Positions 16,594 through 26,050 of a DNA stretch of 64,000 nt are shown piece after piece; position 1 is the stretch's first letter, and every line of letters begins with the position of its first letter. The translations under genes were made by a program, and so were the position numbers. Under the pieces are notes generated by a model, which saw only the letters and a program-made list of their open reading frames with translations, was not told the DNA's origin and did no database searches. The stretch lies in contig NZ_NNRI01000013.1 in assembly GCF_002270415.1 (NCBI RefSeq), positions 186,001 to 250,000 of the forward strand. The letters are read 5' to 3'. The stretch comes from Mesorhizobium sophorae (lineage in GTDB: Bacteria > Pseudomonadota > Alphaproteobacteria > Rhizobiales > Rhizobiaceae).

Positions 16594-17784
16594 ATGGCTG
16601 AAACCTCCGTCCGCAACTTCAACATCAATTTCGGCCCGCAACACCCTGCGGCGCACGGCGTTTTGCGCCTCGTTCTGGAGCTGGACGGCGAAGTCGTCGA
16701 TCGCGTCGATCCGCATATCGGGCTGCTGCATCGCGGCACCGAAAAGCTGATCGAGGCCAAAACCTACCTGCAGGCGGTGCCTTATCTCGACCGGCTCGAC
16801 TATTGCGCGCCGATGAACCAGGAGCATGCTTTCGCGCTGGCCGCCGAGCGCCTGCTCGGCATCGAAGTGCCGAAGCGTGGCCAGCTGATCCGCGTGCTCT
16901 ACTGCGAGATCGGCCGCATCATGTCGCACATCCTCAATGTGACGACGCAAGCGATGGACGTCGGCGCGCTGACGCCGCCGCTGTGGGGCTTCGTCGAGCG
17001 CGAAAAGCTGATGGTGTTCTATGAGCGTGCCTCCGGCTCGCGCATGCATGCGGCCTATTTCCGCCCCGGCGGCGTCCATCAGGACCTGCCCCAGAAGCTG
17101 GTCGAGGACATCGGCAAGTGGATCGACCCGTTCCTGAAGTCGATCGACGACCTCGATCAGTTGCTCACCGGCAACCGCATCTTCAAGCAGCGCAATGTCG
17201 ACATCGGCGTCGTCTCGCTGGCCGATGCCTGGGCCTGGGGCTTCTCGGGCGTGATGATACGTGGTTCGGGCGCGCCCTGGGACCTGCGCAAGTCGCAGCC
17301 CTATGAATGCTATTCGGAAATGGATTTCGACATTCCGATCGGCAAGAACGGCGACTGTTTCGACCGCTACCTCGTGCGCATGGAAGAAATGCGCCAGTCG
17401 GCGAAGATCATGCGCCAGTGCGTTGACCTTTTGCTCGGCAAGGAGAGCACCGGCCCGGTGTCGAACCTCGACGGCAAGGTGGTGCCGCCGAAGCGCCAGG
17501 CGATGAAGCGCTCGATGGAAGCGCTGATCCATCACTTCAAGCTCTACACCGAGGGCTACCGCGTGCCGGCCGGCGAGGTCTATGCGGCGGTTGAAGCGCC
17601 GAAAGGCGAATTCGGCGTGTATCTCGTCTCGGACGGCTCCAACAAGCCGTACCGCTGCAAGCTGCGCGCCCCCGGTTTCGCGCATCTGCAGGCCATGGAT
17701 TTCCTCTGCCGCGGCCACATGCTGGCCGACGTCACCGCCGTTCTCGGCTCCCTCGACATCGTGTTTGGTGAGGTCGATCGCTAA
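16594..17784 (+). CDS. nuoD: NADH-quinone oxidoreductase subunit D
   Basis: NuoD (49 kDa type) lines the quinone-binding pocket with NuoB. The 396-residue protein has the N-terminal NFGPQHPAAHGVLRLVLELD with the quinone-site histidine, HIGLLHRGTEKLIE, and RPGGVHQDLP. Its length and full set of conserved blocks indicate an intact protein. Its stop is directly followed by the nuoE ATG. Confidence 0.97.
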   Translation: MAETSVRNFNINFGPQHPAAHGVLRLVLELDGEVVDRVDPHIGLLHRGTEKLIEAKTYLQAVPYLDRLDYCAPMNQEHAFALAAERLLGIEVPKRGQLIRVLYCEIGRIMSHILNVTTQAMDVGALTPPLWGFVEREKLMVFYERASGSRMHAAYFRPGGVHQDLPQKLVEDIGKWIDPFLKSIDDLDQLLTGNRIFKQRNVDIGVVSLADAWAWGFSGVMIRGSGAPWDLRKSQPYECYSEMDFDIPIGKNGDCFDRYLVRMEEMRQSAKIMRQCVDLLLGKESTGPVSNLDGKVVPPKRQAMKRSMEALIHHFKLYTEGYRVPAGEVYAAVEAPKGEFGVYLVSDGSNKPYRCKLRAPGFAHLQAMDFLCRGHMLADVTAVLGSLDIVFGEVDR

Positions 17785-19068
17785 ATGTCAGTCCGCCGTC
17801 TCGCAGAAGCCAGCGTCCAGCCAGCATCCTTCGCCTTCAATCGGGCGAATGCGGCAGCGGCGAAGCAATGGCTCAAGAAATATCCCAAGGGCCGTGAGCA
17901 GTCGGCGATCATTCCGCTTTTGATGCTGGCGCAGGAGCAGGAAGGCTGGGTGACGAAGGCTGCCATCGAGACGATTTCGGACATGCTCGGCATGCCTCGT
18001 ATCCGAGGGCTGGAAGTCGCCACCTTCTACACGCAGTACCAGTTGAGCCCGGTCGGCACCCGCGCCCACATCCAGGTTTGCGGCACCACGCCCTGCATGC
18101 TGCGCGGCTCGGAAGCGCTGATGGATGTGTGCCGCTCAAAAATCCATCACGACCAGTTTCACACCAACGACAAGGGCACCTTGTCGTGGGAAGAGGTCGA
18201 GTGCCTTGGCGCCTGCGTCAACGCGCCGATGGTGATGATCTTCAAGGATACGTTCGAGGATTTGACGCCTGAGCGGCTGGCCGAAATCATCGATCTCTAC
18301 GGCGCCGGCAAGGGCGCCTCGGTGACGCCAGGGCCGCAGGACGGCCGCACCGGCTCCGAGCCGGCCTCCGGCCTCACGACCCTGAAGAGCGAAAAGGCGA
18401 TCCTCAAATCGACCCGCGACAGGGAAGCCAGGGAGGCGGCCAAGGCTGCGAAGGCGGCGCCCGACGCGATAATCGCCACGGTCGCGCCCGCTGCCGCTCC
18501 TGTCGCACCATCCAATGCCGGCAAGCCGAAGACCGATGCGCCTGAAACCAGCCCGGCCTTGAAGACGCCTTCAAAGACCAAGGTCGCGCCGGCAGCTGAA
18601 AAGGCGGCGAGCGTTTCGGCCCCGCCGCATTCGGCCGCCAATGCCAACAAGGCGGCCCCCGAAGTCGAGCAGGTTTCAAAGCAGCGCAACGGTCCGAAGA
18701 CCAAGGCCGAGCCAGCAGCCGCCTTCAAGGCGCCAGAGATCAAGGTGCCAGCCGCGAAGGCTGACAAGCCGGCCAAGCCGTCGCTCGAGGACAAGAACCG
18801 CCCGGCCGGCATCGACAGGCCAGCGCTGGTCGACGACCTCAAGTTGATCTCCGGTGTCGGCCCGAAGATCGAGGGCGTCCTGCATTCCCTGGGCATTTTC
18901 ACCTTCGCGCAGGTTGCGTCCTGGAAGAAGGCCGAGCGCGAGTGGGTGGACGGTTATCTCGCTTTCCACGGCCGCATCGATCGCGACGACTGGGTCAAGC
19001 AGGCCAAGGCGCTCGCCAAGGGTGGCGTCGCCGAATACATCCGCGTCTTCGGCAAGAAACCGGTCTGA
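17785..19068 (+). CDS. nuoE: NADH-quinone oxidoreductase subunit E with long C-terminal extension
   Basis: The first 185 or so residues are the normal NuoE thioredoxin-like [2Fe-2S] domain with cysteines 99, 104, 140 and 144 (CGTTPC, ECLGAC). This protein is 427 residues, far longer than the usual 160-240. Residues about 190-340 are a low-complexity Ala/Lys/Pro linker, probably disordered. Residues about 345-427 form a helix-hairpin-helix-like domain (DLKLISGVGPKIEGVL ... GRIDRDDW) that recurs in the accessory gene at 20485-21183. Similar extensions occur in other Rhizobiales NuoE proteins as I recall them. The role of the tail is unknown. Confidence 0.95.
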   Translation: MSVRRLAEASVQPASFAFNRANAAAAKQWLKKYPKGREQSAIIPLLMLAQEQEGWVTKAAIETISDMLGMPRIRGLEVATFYTQYQLSPVGTRAHIQVCGTTPCMLRGSEALMDVCRSKIHHDQFHTNDKGTLSWEEVECLGACVNAPMVMIFKDTFEDLTPERLAEIIDLYGAGKGASVTPGPQDGRTGSEPASGLTTLKSEKAILKSTRDREAREAAKAAKAAPDAIIATVAPAAAPVAPSNAGKPKTDAPETSPALKTPSKTKVAPAAEKAASVSAPPHSAANANKAAPEVEQVSKQRNGPKTKAEPAAAFKAPEIKVPAAKADKPAKPSLEDKNRPAGIDRPALVDDLKLISGVGPKIEGVLHSLGIFTFAQVASWKKAEREWVDGYLAFHGRIDRDDWVKQAKALAKGGVAEYIRVFGKKPV

Positions 19069-19078
19069 GGGACGAAAA

Positions 19079-20383
19079 ATGCTTCAGGACAAAGACCGCA
19101 TCTTCAACAACATCTACGGCCTCTTCGACAAGTCGCTGGCCGGCGCGATGGCGCGTGGCGCCTGGGACAACACGCCCGGTATCGTCGCCAAGGGGCGCGA
19201 GTGGATCGTCAACGAGATGAAGGCATCAGGCTTGCGCGGACGCGGCGGCGCCGGCTTCCCGACGGGTCTGAAATGGTCGTTCATGCCCAAGCAGAGCGAC
19301 GGCCGGCCGAGCTACCTCGTCATCAATGCCGACGAATCCGAGCCCGGCACCTGCAAGGATCGCGACATCCTGCGCAATGACCCGCACACGCTGGTCGAAG
19401 GCGCGCTGCTCGCCGGCTTCGCCATGGGTGCGATTGCCGCCTACATCTATGTTCGCGGCGAGTTCATCCGCGAGCGCGAGGCGCTGCAGCGGGCGATCGA
19501 CGAGGCCTACGAAGCCAAGCTGATCGGCAAGAACAACACGTCCGGCTACGACTTCGACATCTACATGCACCATGGTGCCGGCGCCTATATCTGCGGCGAG
19601 GAGACGGCGCTGCTCGAAAGCCTCGAAGGCAAGAAGGGCCAGCCGCGGCTGAAGCCGCCATTTCCGGCCAATGTCGGCTTGTATGGTTGCCCGACAACCG
19701 TGAACAATGTCGAATCCATCGCCGTTGCGCCGACTATCCTGCGCCGCGGTGCGGCCTGGTTCTCGTCCTTCGGCCGGCCCAACAATGTCGGTACCAAGCT
19801 TTTTTGCGTGTCCGGCCACGTCAACAACCCGTGCACGGTCGAAGAGGCGATGTCGATCCCGTTCCGCGAACTGATCGAGACGCATTGCGGCGGCATTCGT
19901 GGCGGCTGGGACAATCTCCTGGCGGTCATTCCGGGCGGCGCCTCGGTGCCGCTGGTGCCGGCCGAGCAGATCATTGACACGCCGATGGATTTCGACGCGT
20001 TGCGCGACCTCAAATCCGGCCTCGGCACGGCGGCTGTCATCGTCATGGACAAGTCGACCGATATCGTGAAGGCGATCGCGCGGCTTTCCTACTTCTACAA
20101 GCACGAGAGCTGCGGCCAGTGCACGCCGTGCCGTGAAGGCACCGGCTGGATGTGGCGGGTGATGGAACGGCTGGTGCGCGGCGAAGCGCAGAAGCGCGAG
20201 ATCGACATGCTGCTCGACGTCACCAAGCAGGTCGAGGGCCACACGATCTGCGCGCTGGGCGACGCGGCGGCATGGCCGATCCAGGGTCTGATGCGGCATT
20301 TCCGCGGCGAGGTGGAACGGCGCATCGACGAGTTTTCGCGCAATGCGCACCGGGCCGAGCCGGTGATGGTGGCGGCGGAATAG
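19079..20383 (+). CDS. nuoF: NADH-quinone oxidoreductase subunit F
   Basis: NuoF binds NADH, FMN and the [4Fe-4S] cluster N3, the entry point of electrons. The 434-residue product has GLRGRGGAGFPTGLKW (FMN/NADH glycine-rich site), NADESEPGTCKDR, GAGAYICGEETALLESLEG, and the cluster motif ESCGQCTPCREGTGW. ATG at 19079 follows nuoE by ten bases. Confidence 0.97.
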   Translation: MLQDKDRIFNNIYGLFDKSLAGAMARGAWDNTPGIVAKGREWIVNEMKASGLRGRGGAGFPTGLKWSFMPKQSDGRPSYLVINADESEPGTCKDRDILRNDPHTLVEGALLAGFAMGAIAAYIYVRGEFIREREALQRAIDEAYEAKLIGKNNTSGYDFDIYMHHGAGAYICGEETALLESLEGKKGQPRLKPPFPANVGLYGCPTTVNNVESIAVAPTILRRGAAWFSSFGRPNNVGTKLFCVSGHVNNPCTVEEAMSIPFRELIETHCGGIRGGWDNLLAVIPGGASVPLVPAEQIIDTPMDFDALRDLKSGLGTAAVIVMDKSTDIVKAIARLSYFYKHESCGQCTPCREGTGWMWRVMERLVRGEAQKREIDMLLDVTKQVEGHTICALGDAAAWPIQGLMRHFRGEVERRIDEFSRNAHRAEPVMVAAE

Positions 20384-20484
20384 AGACTTTGTGAATTCGG
20401 GCGAAAGCCCGGAGCGGAATGCGGGCAAGTGCCCGATATGAGACAACCGGGGCGGGCGAACGAAGAAACGACCAGGAGATATCT

Positions 20485-21183
20485 ATGGCGCCGTATTCGA
20501 CACCCTACCCATTGATGCCCAATTTGGACCAGTTCGAGAAGATGAACCAGGATCTGACCAGGATGATGCCGAAGGAGATGGCGAGCGCCGTCAACCTTCT
20601 CGCGCATCCTGTGGCGGGTGCCGCGGCGATGTCGGCGCTCGGCATCGGGCTGGCGAACCACGCCTTCGGCGTCTGGCTGGGCGCACTCTCGGGGGCTGCC
20701 GAAGCCTCGCAACGGCTGCTGCAGCCGATCGTCGATGATTTCGAGGCGCGCACCGAGCGCTTCCCGGAGACGGAAAAGAGCGCCTCCAAGGCCGCCCGCG
20801 CGGCGACCAAGACCTTGATTGCCGAAGCGCAATCCTTCGCGCAGGACGTGACTGACATGGTTGCCAGGGAGGCAGCCGACGCAGTGCCGGTCGCCGATGG
20901 CGGCCCAGCAGCAGGCCCGGCTCCGGCCGGGTTGATGCCGGAGGATTTCAGGCAGCCGAAGGCTATGGACAAGCCGGCGGAGCCGTCGGACCTCAAGGCG
21001 ATATCGGGCATCGGTCCGAAGCTGGAGAAGGTTCTCAATGGCCTGGGTATCTGGACATATGCCCAGATCGCCGCATGGGTGCCGGAAGAGGTTGCCTGGG
21101 TCGAGGATTATTTGTCGCTCACCGGCCGTATCGTCCGTGACGATTGGACTGCCCAGGCGTCGGCACTCGCCGTCGGGAAATGA
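20485..21183 (+). CDS. Accessory complex I operon protein with HhH-like C-terminal domain
   Basis: This 232-residue protein of unknown function sits between nuoF and nuoG. Residues about 15-140 are helical and Ala-rich, loosely phasin-like (LANHAFGVWLGALSGAAEAS). Residues 166-232 repeat the C-terminal domain of NuoE: DLKAISGIGPKLEKVLNGLG and GRIVRDDW. By eye about 38 of 63 aligned positions are identical. The ATG at 20485 has a good Shine-Dalgarno, AGGAG, six bases upstream. Its place in the operon suggests an assembly or stabilising partner of the peripheral arm, but that is inference. Confidence 0.85.
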   Translation: MAPYSTPYPLMPNLDQFEKMNQDLTRMMPKEMASAVNLLAHPVAGAAAMSALGIGLANHAFGVWLGALSGAAEASQRLLQPIVDDFEARTERFPETEKSASKAARAATKTLIAEAQSFAQDVTDMVAREAADAVPVADGGPAAGPAPAGLMPEDFRQPKAMDKPAEPSDLKAISGIGPKLEKVLNGLGIWTYAQIAAWVPEEVAWVEDYLSLTGRIVRDDWTAQASALAVGK

Positions 21184-21256
21184 ATGAAATGCCGGGTGCG
21201 GTTTCGATCGTGCCCGGGACAAGAGATTGCGGGAAATCCGCAGGGGTTTGAGGCGA

Positions 21257-23338
21257 ATGGCAAAGCTCAAGGTCGACGGGAAAGAGATCACTGTACCCGA
21301 CCACTACACGCTGCTGCAGGCGGCGGAAGACGCTGGCGCGGAAGTGCCGCGTTTCTGCTTCCATGAGCGGCTGTCGATCGCCGGCAATTGCCGCATGTGC
21401 CTGATCGAGGTGAAGGGCGGACCGCCCAAGCCGCAGGCCTCCTGCGCCATGGGCGTGCGCGACCTGCGCCCCGGCCCGAATGGCGAGGCGCCGGAGATCT
21501 TCACCAACACGCCGATGGTCAAGAAGGCCCGCGAGGGCGTGATGGAATTCCTGCTGATCAACCATCCGCTGGATTGCCCGATCTGCGACCAGGGCGGCGA
21601 ATGCGACCTGCAGGACCAGGCGATGGCCTTTGGCGTCGATTCGTCGCGCTATCACGAGAACAAGCGCGCGGTCGAAGACAAGTATATCGGCCCGCTGGTC
21701 AAGACGGTGATGAACCGCTGCATCCATTGCACGCGCTGCGTCCGCTTCACCACCGAAGTCGCCGGCATTTCCGAACTCGGCCTGATCGGCCGTGGCGAGG
21801 ACGCCGAGATCACCACCTATCTCGAACAGGCGATGACCTCGGAGCTGCAGGGCAATGTCATCGACCTTTGCCCGGTCGGCGCGCTGACCTCGAAGCCGTT
21901 TGCCTTCCAGGCGCGGCCGTGGGAACTGACCAAGACCGAATCCATCGACGTGATGGACGCCGTCGGCTCGGCGATCCGCGTCGACAGCCGCGGCCGCGAA
22001 GTGATGCGCATCCTGCCGCGCGTCAACGAGCAGGTGAACGAGGAGTGGATCTCCGACAAGACTCGCTTCATCTGGGACGGTCTGCGCACGCAGCGGCTCG
22101 ACCGCCCCTATGTGCGCAAGGATGGCAGACTGGCACCGGCAAGCTGGGCCGAGGCCTTCGCCGCGATCAAGGATGCGGTGTCGAAGACGACACCAGAAAA
22201 GATCGGCGCCATTGCAGGCGATCTGGCCGCGGTCGAGGAAATCTACGCGCTGAAGCTGCTGATGGCTTCGCTCGGTTCGAAGAACACCGACTGCCGTCAG
22301 GACGGCGCGGCACTCGATCCGGCGCTCGGCCGGGCCAGCTATATCTTCAACCCGACCATCGAGGGCATCGAGCAGGCCGACGCGGTGCTGATCATCGGCG
22401 CCAATCCGCGCTATGAAGCCTCGGTGCTCAACGCGCGCATCCGCAAGCGTTGGCGGATCGGCAATCTGCCGGTCGGCGTCATCGGCGATGTCGGCGACAC
22501 GCGCTACGACTATGAACAACTGGGCGCCGGACCGGATTCGCTGAAGGATCTGGCCGACGGCAATGGCAAGTTCTTCCAGACGCTGAAGAAGGCGACGCAT
22601 CCGCTGATCATCGTCGGCCAGGGCGCGCTGGCGCGCGCCGATGGGGCGGCCGTGCTCGGCCAAGCGGCAAAGCTCGCCGCCGCCGTCAACGCCGCAAGGG
22701 CGGACTGGAACGGCTTTGCAGTGCTGCACAATGCGGCCGGTCGCGTCGGCGGCCTCGATCTCGGCTTCGTGCCGGGCGAGAGCGGCAAGAACGTCGCCGG
22801 GATGCTGGGCGAGATGGAACTGCTGTTCCTGCTCGGCGCCGACGAAATCGACATTGCCAAGACCGGCGGCGCTTTCGTCGTCTATATCGGCACGCATGGC
22901 GACCAGGGCGCGCACCGTGCCAATGTCATCCTGCCGGCGGCAGCCTACACCGAAAAGTCGGCCACCTATGTCAACACCGAAGGCCGCGTGCAGCAGACCA
23001 ACCGCGCCGGCTTCGCGCCGGGCGATGCGCGCGAGGACTGGGCGATCCTGCGGGCGCTGTCGGACGTGCTGGGCAAGAAGCTGCCGTTCGATTCGCTGCC
23101 GCAGCTGCGTGCGAAGCTCTATGGCGAATTTCCGCATCTGGCCCGCATCGATCAGGTCGCGGCCGGCAATGCCGAGGACATCGCCAAGGTGGCGAAGCTC
23201 GGCGGGCGGCTGAACAAGGGCACCTTCACCTCGCCGGTCACGGACTTCTACCTGACCAACCCGATCGCGCGGGCATCGGCCGTGATGGCGGAATGCTCGG
23301 CACTGGCCAAGAGCGGCTTCAAGCAGGCGGCGGAATAA
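21257..23338 (+). CDS. nuoG: NADH-quinone oxidoreductase subunit G
   Basis: NuoG holds the [2Fe-2S] cluster N1b and [4Fe-4S] clusters N4 and N5. The 693-residue protein shows the N-terminal ferredoxin cysteines in AGNCRMCLIEV, the HPLDCPICDQGGECDLQDQ block, CIHCTRCVRF and DLCPVGALTSKPF. The remainder is the molybdopterin-oxidoreductase-like domain without cofactor. ATG at 21257 is chosen over an upstream in-frame ATG because MAKLKVDGKEITVP is the family start. Confidence 0.97.
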   Translation: MAKLKVDGKEITVPDHYTLLQAAEDAGAEVPRFCFHERLSIAGNCRMCLIEVKGGPPKPQASCAMGVRDLRPGPNGEAPEIFTNTPMVKKAREGVMEFLLINHPLDCPICDQGGECDLQDQAMAFGVDSSRYHENKRAVEDKYIGPLVKTVMNRCIHCTRCVRFTTEVAGISELGLIGRGEDAEITTYLEQAMTSELQGNVIDLCPVGALTSKPFAFQARPWELTKTESIDVMDAVGSAIRVDSRGREVMRILPRVNEQVNEEWISDKTRFIWDGLRTQRLDRPYVRKDGRLAPASWAEAFAAIKDAVSKTTPEKIGAIAGDLAAVEEIYALKLLMASLGSKNTDCRQDGAALDPALGRASYIFNPTIEGIEQADAVLIIGANPRYEASVLNARIRKRWRIGNLPVGVIGDVGDTRYDYEQLGAGPDSLKDLADGNGKFFQTLKKATHPLIIVGQGALARADGAAVLGQAAKLAAAVNAARADWNGFAVLHNAAGRVGGLDLGFVPGESGKNVAGMLGEMELLFLLGADEIDIAKTGGAFVVYIGTHGDQGAHRANVILPAAAYTEKSATYVNTEGRVQQTNRAGFAPGDAREDWAILRALSDVLGKKLPFDSLPQLRAKLYGEFPHLARIDQVAAGNAEDIAKVAKLGGRLNKGTFTSPVTDFYLTNPIARASAVMAECSALAKSGFKQAAE

Positions 23339-23340
23339 GC

Positions 23341-24384
23341 ATGGACACTTTCTTCTCCTTCTACGTGCTGCCGGCGCTGCTGATCCTTCTCAAGTCGGTC
23401 GTGCTGATCGTCGTGCTTTTGATCTTCGTCGCCTACATCCTCTACGCCGACCGCAAGATCTGGGCGGCGGTGCAGTTGCGCCGCGGCCCGAACGTCGTCG
23501 GCCCGTGGGGCACGCTGCAGGCCTTCGCCGATCTTTTGAAGTTCGTCTTCAAGGAACCTGTCATCCCGTCAGGCGCCAACAAGGGCGTGTTCCTTTTGGC
23601 GCCGCTGGTGTCGGCGGTGCTGGCGATCTCGGCCTGGGCGGTCATTCCGGTCAACCAGGGCTGGGCGATCGCCAACGTCAATGTCGGCATCCTCTATGTC
23701 TTCGCCATCTCTTCGCTCGAGGTCTATGGCGTGATCATGGGCGGCTGGGCGTCCAACTCGAAATATCCGTTCCTCGGTGCGCTTCGCTCGGCCGCACAGA
23801 TGGTGTCCTATGAAGTCTCGATCGGCTTCGTCATCGTCACCGTGCTTTTGTGCGCCGGTTCGCTCAACCTGTCCGATATCGTCCTGTCGCAGCAGGATGG
23901 GCTGGGCACCAAGCTCGGCCTGCCCAATACCTTCCTCGACTGGCACTGGTTGTCGCTGTTCCCGATGTTCGTCATCTTCTTCATCTCGGCGCTGGCCGAG
24001 ACGAACCGGCCGCCTTTCGACCTGGTGGAAGCCGAATCGGAACTGGTCGCCGGCCACATGGTCGAATACTCGTCGACGCCGTTCCTGCTGTTCTTCCTCG
24101 GTGAGTATGTCGCCATCGTGCTGATGTGCGCGCTGGCCACCATCCTGTTCCTCGGCGGCTGGCTGCCGCCCTTCGACTTCGCGCCGTTCACCTGGGTGCC
24201 GGGCGTCATCTGGTTCGTGCTGAAGGTCTGCTTCGTGTTCTTCGGCATCTCCATGGTGAAGGCCTTCGTGCCGCGCTACCGCTACGACCAGCTGATGCGG
24301 CTCGGCTGGAAGGTGTTCCTGCCTATCTCGCTGTTCATGGTGGTCGCCACCGCCGCCTTCCTCAAGATCACGGGGTTTGCGTGA
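23341..24384 (+). CDS. nuoH: NADH-quinone oxidoreductase subunit H
   Basis: This membrane subunit of 347 residues and about eight helices links the quinone site to the proton-pumping arm. Conserved blocks are ADRKIWAAVQLRRGPNVVGP, and SALAETNRPPFDLVEAESEL with the functionally important acidic loop. ATG at 23341 follows nuoG by two bases. The stop overlaps nuoI by one base (TGATG). Confidence 0.97.
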   Translation: MDTFFSFYVLPALLILLKSVVLIVVLLIFVAYILYADRKIWAAVQLRRGPNVVGPWGTLQAFADLLKFVFKEPVIPSGANKGVFLLAPLVSAVLAISAWAVIPVNQGWAIANVNVGILYVFAISSLEVYGVIMGGWASNSKYPFLGALRSAAQMVSYEVSIGFVIVTVLLCAGSLNLSDIVLSQQDGLGTKLGLPNTFLDWHWLSLFPMFVIFFISALAETNRPPFDLVEAESELVAGHMVEYSSTPFLLFFLGEYVAIVLMCALATILFLGGWLPPFDFAPFTWVPGVIWFVLKVCFVFFGISMVKAFVPRYRYDQLMRLGWKVFLPISLFMVVATAAFLKITGFA

Positions 24385-24875
24385 TGTCCGCTCTGTCCCA
24401 AGCCGCAAAATCGCTGCTGCTGCAGGATTTCGTCAGCGCTTTCTTCCTGTCGATGCGCCAGTTCTTCGCACCGAAGGAGACGATCAACTATCCGCACGAG
24501 AAGGGGCCGACCAGCCCGCGCTTCCGTGGCGAGCATGCGTTGCGCCGCTATCCCAACGGCGAGGAGCGCTGCATTGCCTGCAAGCTGTGCGAGGCGATCT
24601 GCCCGGCGCAGGCGATCACCATCGAGGCCGGTCCGCGCCGCAATGACGGCACGCGCCGCACGGTGCGTTACGACATCGACATGGTGAAATGCATCTATTG
24701 CGGCTTCTGCCAGGAAGCCTGCCCGGTCGACGCCATCGTCGAGGGGCCGAATTTCGAATTCGCGACGGAGACGCGCGAAGAGCTCTACTACGACAAGGAC
24801 AAGCTTTTGGCGAATGGCGACCGGTGGGAGCGCGAACTGGCGCGCAACATCTCGCTGGACTCGCCGTATCGCTGA
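24384..24875 (+). CDS. nuoI: NADH-quinone oxidoreductase subunit I
   Basis: This 163-residue ferredoxin-like subunit has two [4Fe-4S] clusters (N6a, N6b), with motifs CIACKLCEAICP and CIYCGFCQEACP. An amphipathic N-terminal helix (LLLQDFVSAFFLSMRQFF) anchors it to the membrane arm. It is the last gene before a 234-base break in the operon that carries two hairpins. Confidence 0.97.
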   Translation: MSALSQAAKSLLLQDFVSAFFLSMRQFFAPKETINYPHEKGPTSPRFRGEHALRRYPNGEERCIACKLCEAICPAQAITIEAGPRRNDGTRRTVRYDIDMVKCIYCGFCQEACPVDAIVEGPNFEFATETREELYYDKDKLLANGDRWERELARNISLDSPYR

Positions 24876-24911
24876 TATTTGACGCATGGACGGGGCGAGG
24901 GGCCTCGTCCA

Positions 24912-25020
24912 GAGGATGATCCCGAAAAGTTGCAGACTTTTCGGACGAGATCATCCTCCGGAATTCAGAGTGTCGCATGTTTCTTTCGATCGGGTCTTTC
25001 AACCCGATCGGAACATGCGA
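24912..25020. repeat. Two long hairpins between nuoI and nuoJ
   Basis: Hairpin 1 (24912-24958) pairs GAGGATGATC with GATCATCCTC and CCGAAAAGT with ACTTTTCGG. Hairpin 2 (24973-25020) pairs TCGCATGTT with AACATGCGA and CGATCGGGT with ACCCGATCG. Neither is followed by a T-run, so they are not classic intrinsic terminators. They resemble dispersed palindromes and may act in mRNA processing or stability inside the operon. Confidence 0.75.
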
Positions 25021-25109
25021 TAGGAACACGAAACTTGCTTACCGGAGGCGGTGGCATAAATCGAACCTGACGCAAGCGTCATGCTCGAACAGGAACCCGG
25101 GGGAACCCC

Positions 25110-25730
25110 ATGCTGAGTGGACTAGAGGCGGCCTTTTTCTACCTCTTCGCCTTTGTCGCGGTGGCGTCGGCGTTCATGGTCATTTCGTCGCGCAACCCCG
25201 TGCATTCGGTGCTGTTCCTGATCTTGACCTTCTTCAACGCGGCCGGCCTGTTCATGCTGACCGGCGCCGAGTTCCTGGCGATGATCCTGCTCGTCGTCTA
25301 TGTCGGCGCGGTCATGGTGCTGTTCCTGTTCGTCGTCATGATGCTCGACGTCGATTTCGCAGAGATGAAGGAAGGCGCGCTGCAGTATGCGCCGATCGGC
25401 GCGCTGGTCGGGCTGATCCTGGCGGCGGAGCTGATCGTCGTGCTCGGCGGTTACACATTCGCACCGCAGCTCGCCTCGACGGTGTCCAAGCCAATTCCGG
25501 ACCTCGCCACGCGCTCGAATACGGCAGCACTCGGCGACATCCTCTATACGGACTACCTCTACTACTTCCAGATTGCCGGCCTCGTGCTGTTGGTCGCCAT
25601 GATCGGCGCCATCGTCTTGACGCTGCGCCATAAGGAAGGAGTCAAGCGGCAGTCGATCGCAGCCCAGGTCGGCCGCACCGCGGCGACCGGCATGGAAATC
25701 CGCAAGGTCAAGTCGGGCGAAGGAGTCTGA
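25110..25730 (+). CDS. nuoJ: NADH-quinone oxidoreductase subunit J
   Basis: NuoJ (ND6) is a membrane subunit of 206 residues with five helices. The conserved third helix, with its glycine-rich bend, is in AEFLAMILLVVYVGAVMVLFLFVVM when read around residues 50-75. ATG at 25110 is preceded by CGGGGGAA. It starts the second block of the operon after the hairpin region. Confidence 0.95.
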   Translation: MLSGLEAAFFYLFAFVAVASAFMVISSRNPVHSVLFLILTFFNAAGLFMLTGAEFLAMILLVVYVGAVMVLFLFVVMMLDVDFAEMKEGALQYAPIGALVGLILAAELIVVLGGYTFAPQLASTVSKPIPDLATRSNTAALGDILYTDYLYYFQIAGLVLLVAMIGAIVLTLRHKEGVKRQSIAAQVGRTAATGMEIRKVKSGEGV

Positions 25731-25731
25731 G

Positions 25732-26040
25732 ATGGTCGTCGGCATCGCACATTATCTGACCGTATCGGCGATCCTGTTCACGCTCGGCGTGTTCGGCATC
25801 TTTTTGAACCGCCGGAACGTCATCGTTATCCTGATGTCGATCGAGCTGATCCTGCTCGCGGTCAACATCAACTTCGTCGCTTTCTCGGCGGCACTCGGCG
25901 ATCTGGTCGGCCAGGTGTTCGCTCTGTTCGTGCTGACGGTCGCGGCGGCCGAGGCTGCCATCGGACTTGCCATTCTCGTCGTCTTCTTCCGCAACCGCGG
26001 CTCGATCGCGGTCGAAGACGTGAACATGATGAAGGGTTGA
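25732..26040 (+). CDS. nuoK: NADH-quinone oxidoreductase subunit K
   Basis: NuoK (ND4L) has 102 residues and three transmembrane helices with buried glutamates, seen in MSIELILLAVNINFVAFS and VAAAEAAIGLAILVVFFRNR. It starts one base after the nuoJ stop, so the two are probably translated together. Confidence 0.97.
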   Translation: MVVGIAHYLTVSAILFTLGVFGIFLNRRNVIVILMSIELILLAVNINFVAFSAALGDLVGQVFALFVLTVAAAEAAIGLAILVVFFRNRGSIAVEDVNMMKG

Positions 26041-26050
26041 CGGAACCACC

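Noticed and set aside
15784..17718. A 644-codon minus-strand open frame opposite nuoB-nuoD
   Set aside because: Antisense shadow of intact complex I genes.
21119..23137. A 672-codon minus-strand open frame opposite nuoG
   Set aside because: Antisense shadow; nuoG has all cluster motifs.
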